DNA of 64,000 nt from positions 92,736,912-92,800,911 of the forward strand of contig NC_088171.1 in the NCBI RefSeq assembly GCF_028769735.1, in the 5' to 3' direction. Under the pieces are notes generated by a model that saw only the letters and a list, made by a program, of their open reading frames with translations, searched no databases and was not told where the DNA came from. Both the position numbers and the translations under genes were made by a program. Within the stretch, counting starts at the first letter, position 1. Each line of letters begins with the position of its first letter. Below are positions 37,936 to 48,815 of this stretch, piece after piece. The stretch comes from Zonotrichia leucophrys gambelii. Lineage: Eukaryota; Chordata; Aves; Passeriformes; Passerellidae.

Positions 37936-40579
37936 TTTAATTAGTTGACTGGTTTCTGCATCATATCATTGATTCAGATGATGAAAATCTTAATTAAGGC
38001 TAAGGTCTATCACTGCATGCAGCAGTCACTTTCTCTGTCTACTTCCTGGGGATCTTTCAGCTTCAGGAAGTGATAAACAATAAAAAACCCATTTTGTAGA
38101 GTTTCTGATGAGTTGTGTGGGCCAGTCAAAAGGGAACAAATACTTCTGAGAAGTCTTTGAATGACTATGAGTGAGTGTCTGGTTATCATGCAACTGGAAA
38201 GAAATAATATCCTTTGTAACATTTCAGTTTTTTCAATTGCTCATTGTTGCTTGTGATTCTGGTTGCCAGGATTTAATGACCATAAATCTTCATGTGAAAG
38301 GAATGACTTGTATTTTCATTTATGTAAGATGTGTTAATATGCATTAAGATATGGGAATAAAATCCCAGAATAGACCAGACTTCAAATGACATCTTAATGC
38401 AATCTGAACAGAACATTTGCAGGTCTAGCTATAGTCCAAATCCTACTGGCTCAGACTTCTTTCCATGATTCTTTGCAGATTTAATCTGTAGGCAGCTTAG
38501 GCTGGCTGGTCCATAATTTCTTAAAAGCAAATCTTCCAACACAACTTTAGATATCTCCAGGAATATCAGTTTTAACACAGAAAAATCTTCATGTAAAAGA
38601 TCTTGTCACTGTGGCAGAATAGTAAAGAGAAGGCCCTTGGCCAGGCTTGAGTGATTTTGTGGATGATTATGATTAGATTTTTGCTGCTACTATATCTAAC
38701 TAGTGCCTATGCTGTATCTAAATAACAGCTCTATCAAGCATTCAAAAGGATTTTAGTAGGTTGTTGTGTCACAAGCTTCACAGAGACCCCTTTCTTTCTA
38801 AATTTCACAAAGATGCCTAGGTGTGGTTAGATCCATTTAGTCTCAGTTTTGATCAACAACTTATGTTTTAAGGGTTATAATATAAGAAGATTCAGCTAGA
38901 AATGTAAAGGTTTAAAGTTTTTGGCCTTGCAGATTGGCAATTACAAAACAACCAAGCATCTATGTAACTACTTTAGGATTTTATCTCCCCTATTTGATCA
39001 GATTTAGTGCTTTTTACTCTCCAGTCCAGAAATTAGTGTTCCCACTTTTGTGCTGGACATACACTGCTGATGTCCCTGCCAGAGATGGGGATCTATCCAG
39101 ACAGCTTATCCTGAAATATTCACCTGGTGTTCTTATCTCGGGGCAAACCACATGGCCCATCAGACAGGGAAAGTGTGTGTGTACATGAGGATACATGCAA
39201 AGACACAACTTTCATCACCACCACAGTCATTCTTTGTCCTGTCTGCAACTTCTTATGCATTCAGTGTTGCAGCATGAAATCATTTGTCCTGATTGCTTAG
39301 TCAGCCTCCAATACAATATAACTGGTTATGCCTATAGCTGATATCCTGCTGTTACTTTAACTTCAGCAGTAAGATGAAAATGCCACAACTGCATTTCATT
39401 TTCTGGAAAACATGGTTCACTTGTGATCATTGAGTTCTTGCCATCATTTTAGTGGTTTAACTGAAAAAATTAATTTTAACCAAGAGATTTGTGTCCTTTT
39501 GTGTACTAACTAAATACACATTAAGATTCCATCCTAGGTAATCGTGTGCTATCCCATAGCTTTATTTTCATAATCATTCAGTGTGTTATGAGAAAAAGAA
39601 AAGAAGGTGCTTCAGAAAACTTGTGGCTTACTGAGGGAGCAGTGCTTATTCTCCATGAGTTACAATTCACTCTTGAAACATTCAAGTAAAATCTGCTGCT
39701 TGAAATCTGGTGGGAACTCCAGTCTGGTCCCCTGGAATTCTAAGTATAATGCTGACCCATGCTCTTCATAAAGTAGAGGGCAGCAATATGATGATAAGCT
39801 CTATGTGAAACTGAATATCATCTGTTGGCAGCTGAGTCACACATGCCCTGCTGCTGCCTCTGGGCAACCTGCTCCACCCGAGTCATGCTGCTTCTGCTAG
39901 GTATCATAATCAGCTATGTTAAGGTTCCAAATATATAAATATATATCTGAGACACTTTGCAGTGAGTGCCATCTATGCTTTGATCTATCCTTGAGTGTTC
40001 AAATATGTTGGAAAATCTGGAATAACAGGCTGCATTGTCTACAAATGTTACCTGTGAACTTAGTGAAATATAATGGAAGAAACAAAAAACCCTATCACTG
40101 AGCTGGGAGTGGTGGAACCTTGCCTATGCTTCACCTCCACCCTCAATTAAAAAATTATCTCAGGCAGAGCAGCATTCATGGCTTCCTGGCTTTTGACACT
40201 GGAACTAGTCATTTGCAATGATTTCTAGGAAGGTTGATGAGCACACTGTTGTATTACCAATCCTTTCCACAAACCCTTTGGACCACTAAATTTCCACAGC
40301 AATTCTCTGGGATTGGGTTGCTTCACCATGGACTCATCATCATCGTCTTGTCCAGGCACTGCATCAGTCATAAATGGAGCTGCCATAAGGTTTGCATACA
40401 CTGTGTAATGAAGAGGGCTGGCATCAGTACATTGTACAATGGCCCTTACGATATTCCAGCATTAAAACTACAGGAAAACAGCTGCCTGTTAGAGTAAATA
40501 ACCTGTACCATTTGGATCTTTGCATTATGCTCTAACAGAATCTTCTGGCTTCTTCTTGTCCATTCGGACTATCATATTC

Positions 40580-40650
40580 TCTGGTCTCTTCACCCAAGTA
40601 ACAAGCAATAGGAGAAAAAGAGGAGATGGCCTCAAGTTGTGCCAGGGGAG
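40580..40650 (+). mobile_element. CR1 LINE internal scrap
   Basis: CTGGTCTCTTCACCCAAGTA, ACAAGCAATAGGA, GATGGCCTCAAGTTGTGCCA and GGGGAGG match the block of CR1 just upstream of its 3' end. Similarity stops abruptly after GGGGAGG, and no tail follows. Because LINE copies are truncated at 5' and not at 3' ends, this scrap implies a later deletion or rearrangement. Confidence 0.82.
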
Positions 40651-43600
40651 GCACAACTGCCATCCATGCTGGCAGTGCAAAGCAATGAGAACTATTAGCA
40701 TGGGATCCACTTAAGTATCTTAAATATCTGCCTAAGGTGAAGAACAGTGTCTCCATAGTTTGTGTTAGTTAGACTGACTAGATGCCCATTGACTCTAAGA
40801 ACAATTTACAGTGATTAACTCCTGTGTAAATGTCCACACTGTACCTTTCAACCATCAGGCAAATGGTGTTCCTAATACACAAAGTAGCTGATTCCACCTT
40901 AATTTATCGAGGTTTCAGGGGAAACTTAGAGAATCCAAGTATTTGTATAAAATAGCTCTTATTTTGCTTGGTAGTCCTACTTCTGACCTACTTTACTTCT
41001 TCTACTGCCGCCATTACTGCTTTCCATTGGAGTGACATGGAACATATGTGTTAGGGCACATAGAACAGAACAGGGCACATTACTTCTCCCAGGAAACTTG
41101 GTTCTGGTTTCCCAAGGCTGTGCTCTCCTTTGGCATCAGCGGTGCATCAATTGCAGAAAGCACTCAGCATGCCTGAAGAGCAAATTATTTTGACTTAGGT
41201 GTCTTCCATGCAGTTTGAATGCTCTTATCCCAGGCTTTAGCTGTGAAGGAAGGACAGTTGTGACACTGGGCTTTGTGTTGGAACATCAAGTAAAGAAAGT
41301 ACTCCCATTTTTATTACCCCGAATGAAGGATTCTCTTTCCTCTCTCCTAGCTGCTACTCAGATTTTCGAAGAAGAAAAGGCTAGCACATTTTTTGGCACA
41401 GAAACTCTTCCAGATTGTGTCTTATTTCTTTGAACTATGCAGGCTAAGATAATGATATAAGGATAATTATATTTCATGCTTCAAACTGAAGTTGATAGGA
41501 GAGAAATATCCTTCTGTGTGGAGCTTCTACATCATGTTTAAAACATCTGTTATTAGCTGAAGCCAGAAAGACCTATGCATGTACTTAATGAATATATTTA
41601 AAGAATAGAGAACACAACCAGCATTAAAAATTTTTTAAAAACTCTTTTTCCCCTTACATTAGCTAATCTGATATTTCAGTTGCATCAGCAGTGAGATTGT
41701 CAATGATATATCCCATACACCTGAAAAGTAATTCACTAGCAGCTTCAAAACATGCAGCTTCCAGAAAAAGATAACAGTAAAATTATCTTTATACACAAAA
41801 GTTCTTACCACATGAAAAAAAAAAGCTTAAAGATAAGTAAAGAATGCTTCTTTAGAAACAAGTTCACCAAAAAGCAAAGAAAACCCATTGATTTGCTACT
41901 CTAATAATTCAACTCCGCATGCAGCAGAGATTAGGTCTAGAAATCAAGAGGCTGTTTCCTGAGGGCTGCTGAGCTCTGTCGCCAAGGGACATCATGTGAG
42001 GCTTTCTATAACCTCTCTACAGCCCCTGTCACTATTCAGGAAGCTGAGTAGTGATGTATTGAAGGCTGCTTCAAAATTAGTTCTTAGATTGTTGCAAAGG
42101 GCCTGGGTTGCCCCTCTTTTAGGTTTTGCCCATTTTAAAACCATACTGAGTGAACATAGGTCATGCAAATCAAAAAATATGAATAAGGAAACTTCTTGGG
42201 ACTTAGAAGAAGGCTTCTTCTGAGGATCTTTGTTGCTGGGAAGGGAGCTGGAGGAAGAGCACTCCAGTAATGCAACAGTAAGCAGTGAGGCATGGCTGGC
42301 ATTTGCCTGTCTGCTGGAATATGAAGCAGCAGGACTTCTGTGTAACAACTGGCAGGACAAGTGAGCAAAATGCCTTGTGAAATAAATGAAAGCCATCTCC
42401 TGAAATGAAGAATGGTGGTGGACTGAGAATGATTGTGCTCACACAAAAAAATCTGAGATGTGAATCCTTCCTCTTTTATCATTTCACCTATAATGCTCTT
42501 GGTGTAGATGCTTTCGTAAGAGGGAAGTGGAATGCAATTGAAAACCTTATGTTATCAAATTAATACCTCTGGAAGAAGAAGAAGGAATTCCTTTGTTGCC
42601 TTCATTTAGCCTCCAGTGTAGATTTTGTAAAATTCTAGAAATTTTGCTTTCCTTCTTGTCCATTTAACTTAAAGAATAATTGAATAACTCCTTATCTTTT
42701 TTTCTTTCCAGCACTAACTAGTTTTGATACTTTACATTTGAATCATTGTGAGGTCTTGAAGGTGTGACAAATACATCAATAAATAAAAAGCTATAACTTT
42801 GGAGTTGGTTCCAAATTTGTGATTTGTGAAAAGGGACAGAATATCAAGACCACCAGACTCTGGTAAGGATAACTCTTTCACACTATTAGGGTAATAAAGG
42901 GCTGCAGAACATAAAGTGGTGCCATTTGGAAAGGGGCTGGGGCAGCATCTGACAGGATATTTGACAAAGCAGTTTGTTTGTACGTCTCTTGCTGTACACA
43001 ACATGAAGCTGAGCACTGGCAGAAACTGTCAGAGTGAAAGGATGTTATTAGGTCCCCCTTGCCTCTGTGACTGGCAACGTGACTGTAGCTGACTGATTAG
43101 TGAAATTGTTGATCATCATTTTTAGTCTTGAAATTGCAGGGCTGTGGTTTTTATTTTGTTTTGCATTGTTGTTAGAGAACAGGATAATAATTCATGATGT
43201 GACCATATAGGCAATAATAAAAAATCCCGTAAAACAAAAACCTTTGCAAAGCAGTTGGTATTCAGTTCTCCGACAGGCAGAATTTAGAATAAAAGGTTGC
43301 TAACATTTTGGCAGTGTTTTCCTCAGGCTTTCTCTTGTATTTGTGCCAAATATCTCACAAGGCTCAGATTTGATTAAAATGGCAATGCTCTCTGGTACTT
43401 GAATGTAATTAGAGCCATTCATTACAGCTTTAGTTGACAGTTTGGCAACCTGTACATTTTTCTGAATATGGACAGCATTCCATGGAAACAGTTCAAGGAA
43501 AGAGTGCAATAAGAGGGTCCTCTCTTGAACTGCAGCAAATGGAAGGCTGTCTATGTTTAGAGAAGTTTACAGGTTTCCAAACTGTCAATCGAAGCTGCAA

Positions 43601-45881
43601 GGAAGAGCTCTAATTAGATTAACCTAGCAGAGCACTGCAATTTTTGTCAGCCAGCTCCTGTGAGCCCCTGCTGTGTAGTTATCACATATGGTACAGGACC
43701 ATTAAGTATTTCTATTGCAAGTCACTCTATTTTGCTGCTATTAACCTCGGCCTTAGAACACTGTTGGATGGAAAGCAAATCAAGAAAATGTGTTTGCCTA
43801 TGAAAACCTTCTCTTCAAGCCAGCTTTTTGCAGAATTTAGAAGATTTTTAATCTGTTTGAATTCCCCACGCTTTCTAGTATGAGTACAACAAAATGACAC
43901 CAATAAGGTCAGAGGTTTCTTTCAGGTTGCAAATGAATTGTATTTTTCGGTTCAAAATATCAAGTCAACTATTGTTATTTTCATTTTGCATTCTTCCACA
44001 CTGTGTCCTGAAACTGAAAAAATATATAAAGAAATGTAATTTAAAGCATTTCCCAAATCATCTGAAAACACAAACCTTGTTAATTCCAATCTAATTTTCT
44101 TGTGATTAAAATAGGAATGCGCTAGTCCAAAATCTGACAAGAACAGCTCTTTGTTTTCCCTGTGGCTCATCACTGTTAAAAGGGAAAAGCAAGGGTGCAG
44201 ATTAATGGATGGGGCAATGTGTAGTTTTGTTTTACATTGCTTGTTGCTGGGCTACTTCACTATGTGAACCTGGGGGATGATAGCCTCATTGCCCTTTTGG
44301 TTTCATGGCAAACTGAACACTGAGGCTTTGCAGGAAAGAGGGTATATCTGGATGAAAAATAGGTTCTAAGCTGGAAAGTCTCGAGATCATTTGTTTGTTT
44401 ACATAACTGTACACAAAGCCCAGTTCCTCTCAACAGCAATAAGAACATGCAGACCGGGAGCTTTTGCCAAAGTCTCCCACCAGACAGTTTAGCCATGTGC
44501 CAGAGAAACATCTGTCTCTTTCTGCCTCAATTCCTTTATCCTCTGACATTTAACTGCTCTCCTCATTCCCAGACTTGTTAGATGTCCCTGAACCCAGAAT
44601 CTCAAAAATCCTCTTAGCTCTGGGTGGAGTAATGTCTTTGGGCTGAACACTTAGGAATGCTTATATTCTGCTCTGCAGAAGTGTAAGTTGCAGAGCTGTC
44701 ACAACTCAGGACATGGAAGACACCAGGAAGCAGTTACCTTCCTGAACCTGAACACTCCCCTCTCCTTCCAGATCATCTGGACATCCCTGAGCTAGCTCAT
44801 GTAATTGCTTTTACAATACCTGTGATGATCCTTTGCATAGTTGCTTGCTTTGTCCATTCTGTTTAATTTCTCTTAATCCTTGTGTAATTTTATACTGTAT
44901 TAAATACATTAGGTAAGAAATCAAGTCAAGCTAAGTCAAACAACATCCTTACTGTCACAAATGTAATTACAAATATTTAACTATTTATGTGATATTCTCC
45001 CTTTCCAACTTTTCAACTCATCATTGCAAATCATTTTATTCCTTTCCCATTCTTGTTGGAACCTCCCTCTGTGTGATCCTCCTTCTTTCCCACACAGAAT
45101 GTAAATAACAGCTTTCAGATGCTGTTGTTTGGCTTGGCAAAGTGCCTCATAGGCAATACCTGCTCAAGGGATTTTAACTCATAAACTGGGATTTTACTGG
45201 CAGGCCAACTGTGCTTGGTGCCTACCTCTGTACAGAAGTGTCGCAGTTGTGTTACATTCTCCCATGAGAGCATTAGTGTGTTTTGAACTCCTGCTTCTCA
45301 TGGGAGTGCAGTAAATACATGTAAGTGCTGAAAGTTTCTCTATACCTTAGAAATATTTTTATGCAGTTCTGTCTGAAATTTTCTCCAAAATGTGTATGCA
45401 TTTAGATGTAAGAAGGCACTCATGTCACCTAAGAAGCATCCTAAGCTTTGTGTATTCCACAAGCATTAATATCTGTGTTGAATATGAAAGGGAATTTGAA
45501 ACAAATGTAGATAAGTATATGTAAGTACACAATTTTACTCTGAGACTACATAAAGTTGACCAAAAGCAAAATAAAATGTTATTTGGAGAGCTCCGTGGTT
45601 AGCTTTGTTTCTAGCAGTTTTCCAGTAACTCATTTGTGTTACCCCCTCTGTATTTCAGTCTGAAGACAACTTAGATACAGACATGGTCACAAATGGCCTT
45701 CAAATGCATTCCCTAATTGTCTAGGATACACTCAGCACTATTTCTTTCACCTGATACATGGGAATTGCTGTGGCCAAATGTGACGCACAAAACTCCACAA
45801 TTCACACTTCAGCTTGTCTGAAACTACTATCATTCATGACTGATATTAAATTCATATTTGTTAAAGTTGTCTCCTGGCATT
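40651..45881. other. Intergenic, no gene recognised
   Basis: No gene recognised. Open frames of up to 134 codons (41992-42396, minus) overlap plus-strand ones and show no motif. An 11-bp perfect inverted repeat occurs at 45259-45306. A possible splice acceptor followed by a 66-base open segment lies at 45659-45724 (see findings). Confidence 0.55.
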
Positions 45882-45925
45882 AGAATTATAAAATCACAGA
45901 ATGGCTCATCTTTGAAGGGGCCCCT
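45882..45925 (-). mobile_element. CR1 LINE 3' terminus, very short
   Basis: AGAATTATAAAATCACAGAA followed by TGGCTCATCTTTGAAGGGGCC resembles the reverse complement of the CR1 end (…AGGGACCTTnnnnn…CCATTCTATGATTCTATG). Only about 45 bases can be aligned by eye. DNA up to about 46300 is GC-richer, with a 127-codon minus-strand open frame (45906-46289), but it does not resemble CR1 further. Confidence 0.6.
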
Positions 45926-47164
45926 TCTTCCCCAAGGTGTCACAATCCTGGTTCCTGGGCTCAGCTGTGCCCTGTGGTGGGGCCATTGGAGCCATCTGGG
46001 ATGGGCTGTGTCTGACTGAAGCAGCCTGGCTGCTCCTCACAGAGGCTGCTCTGCAGAACCCTCTGCCAGCAGCCCTGGACAGCAACTCATACACATTTCT
46101 AGACAGCTGAAAAAAGCCATAAGCCAGTCTGGAATCACCTTTTTCAGAACACATATAAGGCAGATGTGATGGTACTACTGTGTGGTGGTTGGCCTCTTTT
46201 CTCCTCATTCCTGGTTGTTTCCATCTCTGCTGCAATCCAGCTCTGCCACAGAAACTCTCCCACTGTCTGTGCATCTGATCTGCTTTCACTGATGTTGATA
46301 TGTGAATTGAAATTCAGCTGAGTGTCTCAGTCTGGAGTACCTTTCATTTATCTGGGGCGGCCTCAGGGGTACGTGGTGTGTGCCAGATACATCTCTCATT
46401 TCAGTGTCCTTTTCTGCCTTTGCACTTAAGCTCATGATGAGACTTATGGCTGGATTTTGTTTATTTATTAACAGCTTTCTCTAAGGACAATCCTTTTTTT
46501 TTTTTCCCGGGCCAAACTCCTCAGAACAAAACGTGTGTGTTTGTTTTGGCTGTTCAGGCCCCCCTCTGTTCACCACCATCTCTCACATGGTAACTGAGGC
46601 TATGCTGTTAAGTTGGACTCCTTGGGATGATTTTTCTCTCAGGTTCCTCAGGACCACAAAGGTGGGATGTTTGTAAATGTCCTTCTCTGCACAGAGTCTC
46701 TTGTCAGCTTGTCAGGATATCTTGCTCCCAGGATCTCCCTGAAACCTTGCTGTGTGTCAGAGTGCTTTCCTGGTTATCACCAGACAGTAGAAGGCACTTC
46801 CATATATTTCCAGTGTTACCTACCTGAATAGCTCCTCACATGATCTACTCTGCTGCTCTTTGGCTACTCTGGAAGATGTGTTGGGCAGCGATTTTACATG
46901 ATGAGGTGCTTTGGGGCCCTGCTTAGGGATTTGCCACATTTGTTGGTCAGGAATGTATCGGTGATATCCATATAAAATCATAACTCACCAATGTCAGGTC
47001 AGGTTAGGGTTACATGACTCATACATTTATGTGTGCTATGTACATAATTCTCTTACAATATATTTTAAAATACACAGGGAAGAAAACTCAGGCTTAATCA
47101 TTAAAAATTAAAAATCATAAAGGTTGCTTTTTTCCCCTCTTTCTTCCCTGAGGTGGGATGCCAG
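45926..47164. other. Intergenic, no gene recognised
   Basis: Moderately GC-rich DNA with a 127-codon minus-strand open frame at 45906-46289 that shows no known domain. A T-rich run at about 46494 is followed by CCCGGGCC. No repeat family recognised with confidence. Confidence 0.55.
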
Positions 47165-47697
47165 GTGATCACCAAACCACTCTATCATTCCCCATTCTCA
47201 TCTGGGCAAGGGATAGAAAATAAAATGGAAAACAACTCATAGGTTGAGATAAGGCAGTTTACCAAAGCAAAAGTGGAAGTTAGGGAGTGCACAAGAAAAG
47301 AGGAAAAAAAAAAGTTTTATCCTCTGCTTCTCATCAGCAAATGATGTCTGGCCACCTTCTGGGAAGCAAGGCATCAGCACTTGGAGTGGTTGCTCCCTAA
47401 GGCAAACATTATAAATAAGGAATGCCTCCCCTTCCTTCTTTTTTACTTAGCTTTTATACCTGAGCTGACATCCTATGGTATGGAATATCCATTTGTTTAA
47501 TTTGGACCAGCTAGCCCAGCTGTGTTCCCTCCCAGGATCAGCCTTTGGATGGAGGGGGAAGGCTGGAGAGGGCTGTTGCTGTGCCAGCCCTGCTCAGCAG
47601 CACCCTAAGCACTGGTGAGTTATCAACACCTTGCAGAGCAGAGCTCGGTGAGGGCTGCTGTGGGGAAATGAGCTCCAGCTCAGCCAGAGCCAGCACA
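47165..47697 (-). mobile_element. Avian endogenous-retrovirus LTR (probably solo)
   Basis: Read on the minus strand, the segment begins TGTGCTGGCTCTGGCTGAGC at 47697 and continues GGTGTTGATAACTCACCAGTG, GGGAACACAGCTGGGCTAGC, then ATATTCCATACCATAGGATG, a GGTATAAAAGC TATA box at about 47450-47460, CCACTCCAAGTGCTGATGCC, and CTTATCTCAACCTATGAGTT near 47245. This is the order of a common avian ERV LTR (TG start, GTTGATAACA, ATATTCCATACCAT, TATA box, CTCAACC.ATGAGTT). No gag, pol or env is adjacent on either side, which points to a solo LTR. The 3' boundary near 47165 is approximate, and no target-site duplication was found. Confidence 0.78.
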
Positions 47698-48582
47698 TTA
47701 ACCCTGACCATTTAACTTGATGGACTTAACTTGCTTTCACTGAAATGGTCATCCCATTCAGTCCCTACCTTAATGAAACACAATAACTTTTAGAGCAAGA
47801 TTCTTGAAGATGTTCTTGTTAAACATTTTATTTCACCACAAAGCTCACTCTGGACTATTTCTTGACATTCTTCTTGGCTAAATTAGATACTAATCCTTTG
47901 GATCTTAACTCTCTGTTAAGCTTTGTGCATAGTTCTCCTGACTGAAAAAATTAACTCCCATCCTTTGACTTTGGTGTCTTTTAGGCATGTTTGTATGTGA
48001 AGCAGATAGAAATGAGTATGTTAACAAATATGCTGGATATGTAAGTGAGTTAAGTGCAGGTAGGTAGTTTGCTTGGCTGAAACCAGATACCATGACACTT
48101 GCTCCTGCAGCAATCTGACCCTCACCTTTAGCCTTTCTCACTTCAGCTCCCAGTAGTGCAGCTGTCAGTCTCAGCTCCCCCTCTCCTCTGAGCCCTGTGA
48201 CCAAGGCTGTGCCCACACTCTGGATGCCAGAGGCAGCTCCAGACTCACTACATGGTGTTAATGTGCTGCCAGTGTCCCAGAAAGGAGCTGATCCCATCAC
48301 ATGGCGGAGGCTGAAATTGCTTAGGCAGCTCTTGTCCTCTTAAGTGCCCACTCTCCTCCTCTGAATTTGTAGGGTTCACCTACACTGCAGATAGTGTTTC
48401 AATGTTGTGTGTGTAAAACATGAGAATTGCAGTGGTTTGTGACCTAACAGGGCAAATGTGAACATAAATATCTTGTTGTTTTAATCAGGCGATTGGCTAG
48501 ATAGCACTTTTAAGGCTTTTGGAATTTTGTTCTCTAAATGCTCTCTGTTCATGTTTGCTCAATGGATTTATATCTTTCTAGA
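47698..48582. other. Intergenic, no gene recognised
   Basis: A 131-codon minus-strand open frame (47905-48300) has no motif I recognise. It contains several short Ala/Gly-rich stretches typical of GC-richer non-coding DNA. Confidence 0.55.
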
Positions 48583-48815
48583 TCCTATAGAATCACACAA
48601 TCCTATAATTGTTTTGATTGGAAAAGGCCAAGCAGTAATCTAACAATGTCAGGCCCACAACTAAATCATGAGTCTAAGGGCCATATACACGACTCCTGAA
48701 CACTTGCAGGTACCATGATGCCACCACATCCCTGTGCAGCCTGTTCCACCCACTCAGTGAATAAGTTTTTCCCAATTACCAGTCTAAGCCTCCCCCAGCA
48801 CAACCTGAGGCTGAT
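48583..48815 (-). mobile_element. CR1 LINE 3' end fragment
   Basis: The plus strand starts CCTATAGAATCACACAATCC and then reads TTGGAAAAGGCCAAGC, ACTAAATCATGAGTCTAAGG, CCACCACATCCCTGTGCAGC, CTGTTCCACCCACTCAGTGA and CAACCTGAGGCTGATC, the reverse complement of the CR1 3' end. It is a 5'-truncated and diverged minus-strand copy, close in type to the plus-strand copy at 27242. Confidence 0.93.

Larger units (their letters stand above)
34894..40579. other. Intergenic, small tandem repeats, no gene recognised
   Basis: No gene recognised. A 134-codon minus-strand open frame at 36641-37045 has no family motif I know. AT-rich runs lie at 36382-36432. A 19-base near-repeat plus hairpin is at 36278-36321. 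A 33-base tandem is at 37852-37935. Confidence 0.6.

Noticed and set aside
41992..42482. Overlapping 134-, 115- and 79-codon minus-strand frames
   Set aside because: Three different frames are open over the same bases and none has family similarity; this reflects local composition.
45906..46289. 127-codon minus-strand frame as a gene or CR1 coding part
   Set aside because: Only the last 45 bases next to it resemble CR1; the translation has no CR1 or other motif.
46992..47006. Second nuclear-receptor site (TGTCAGGTCAGGTTA)
   Set aside because: Only one perfect AGGTCA half-site is present and the neighbours overlap rather than forming a spaced repeat.
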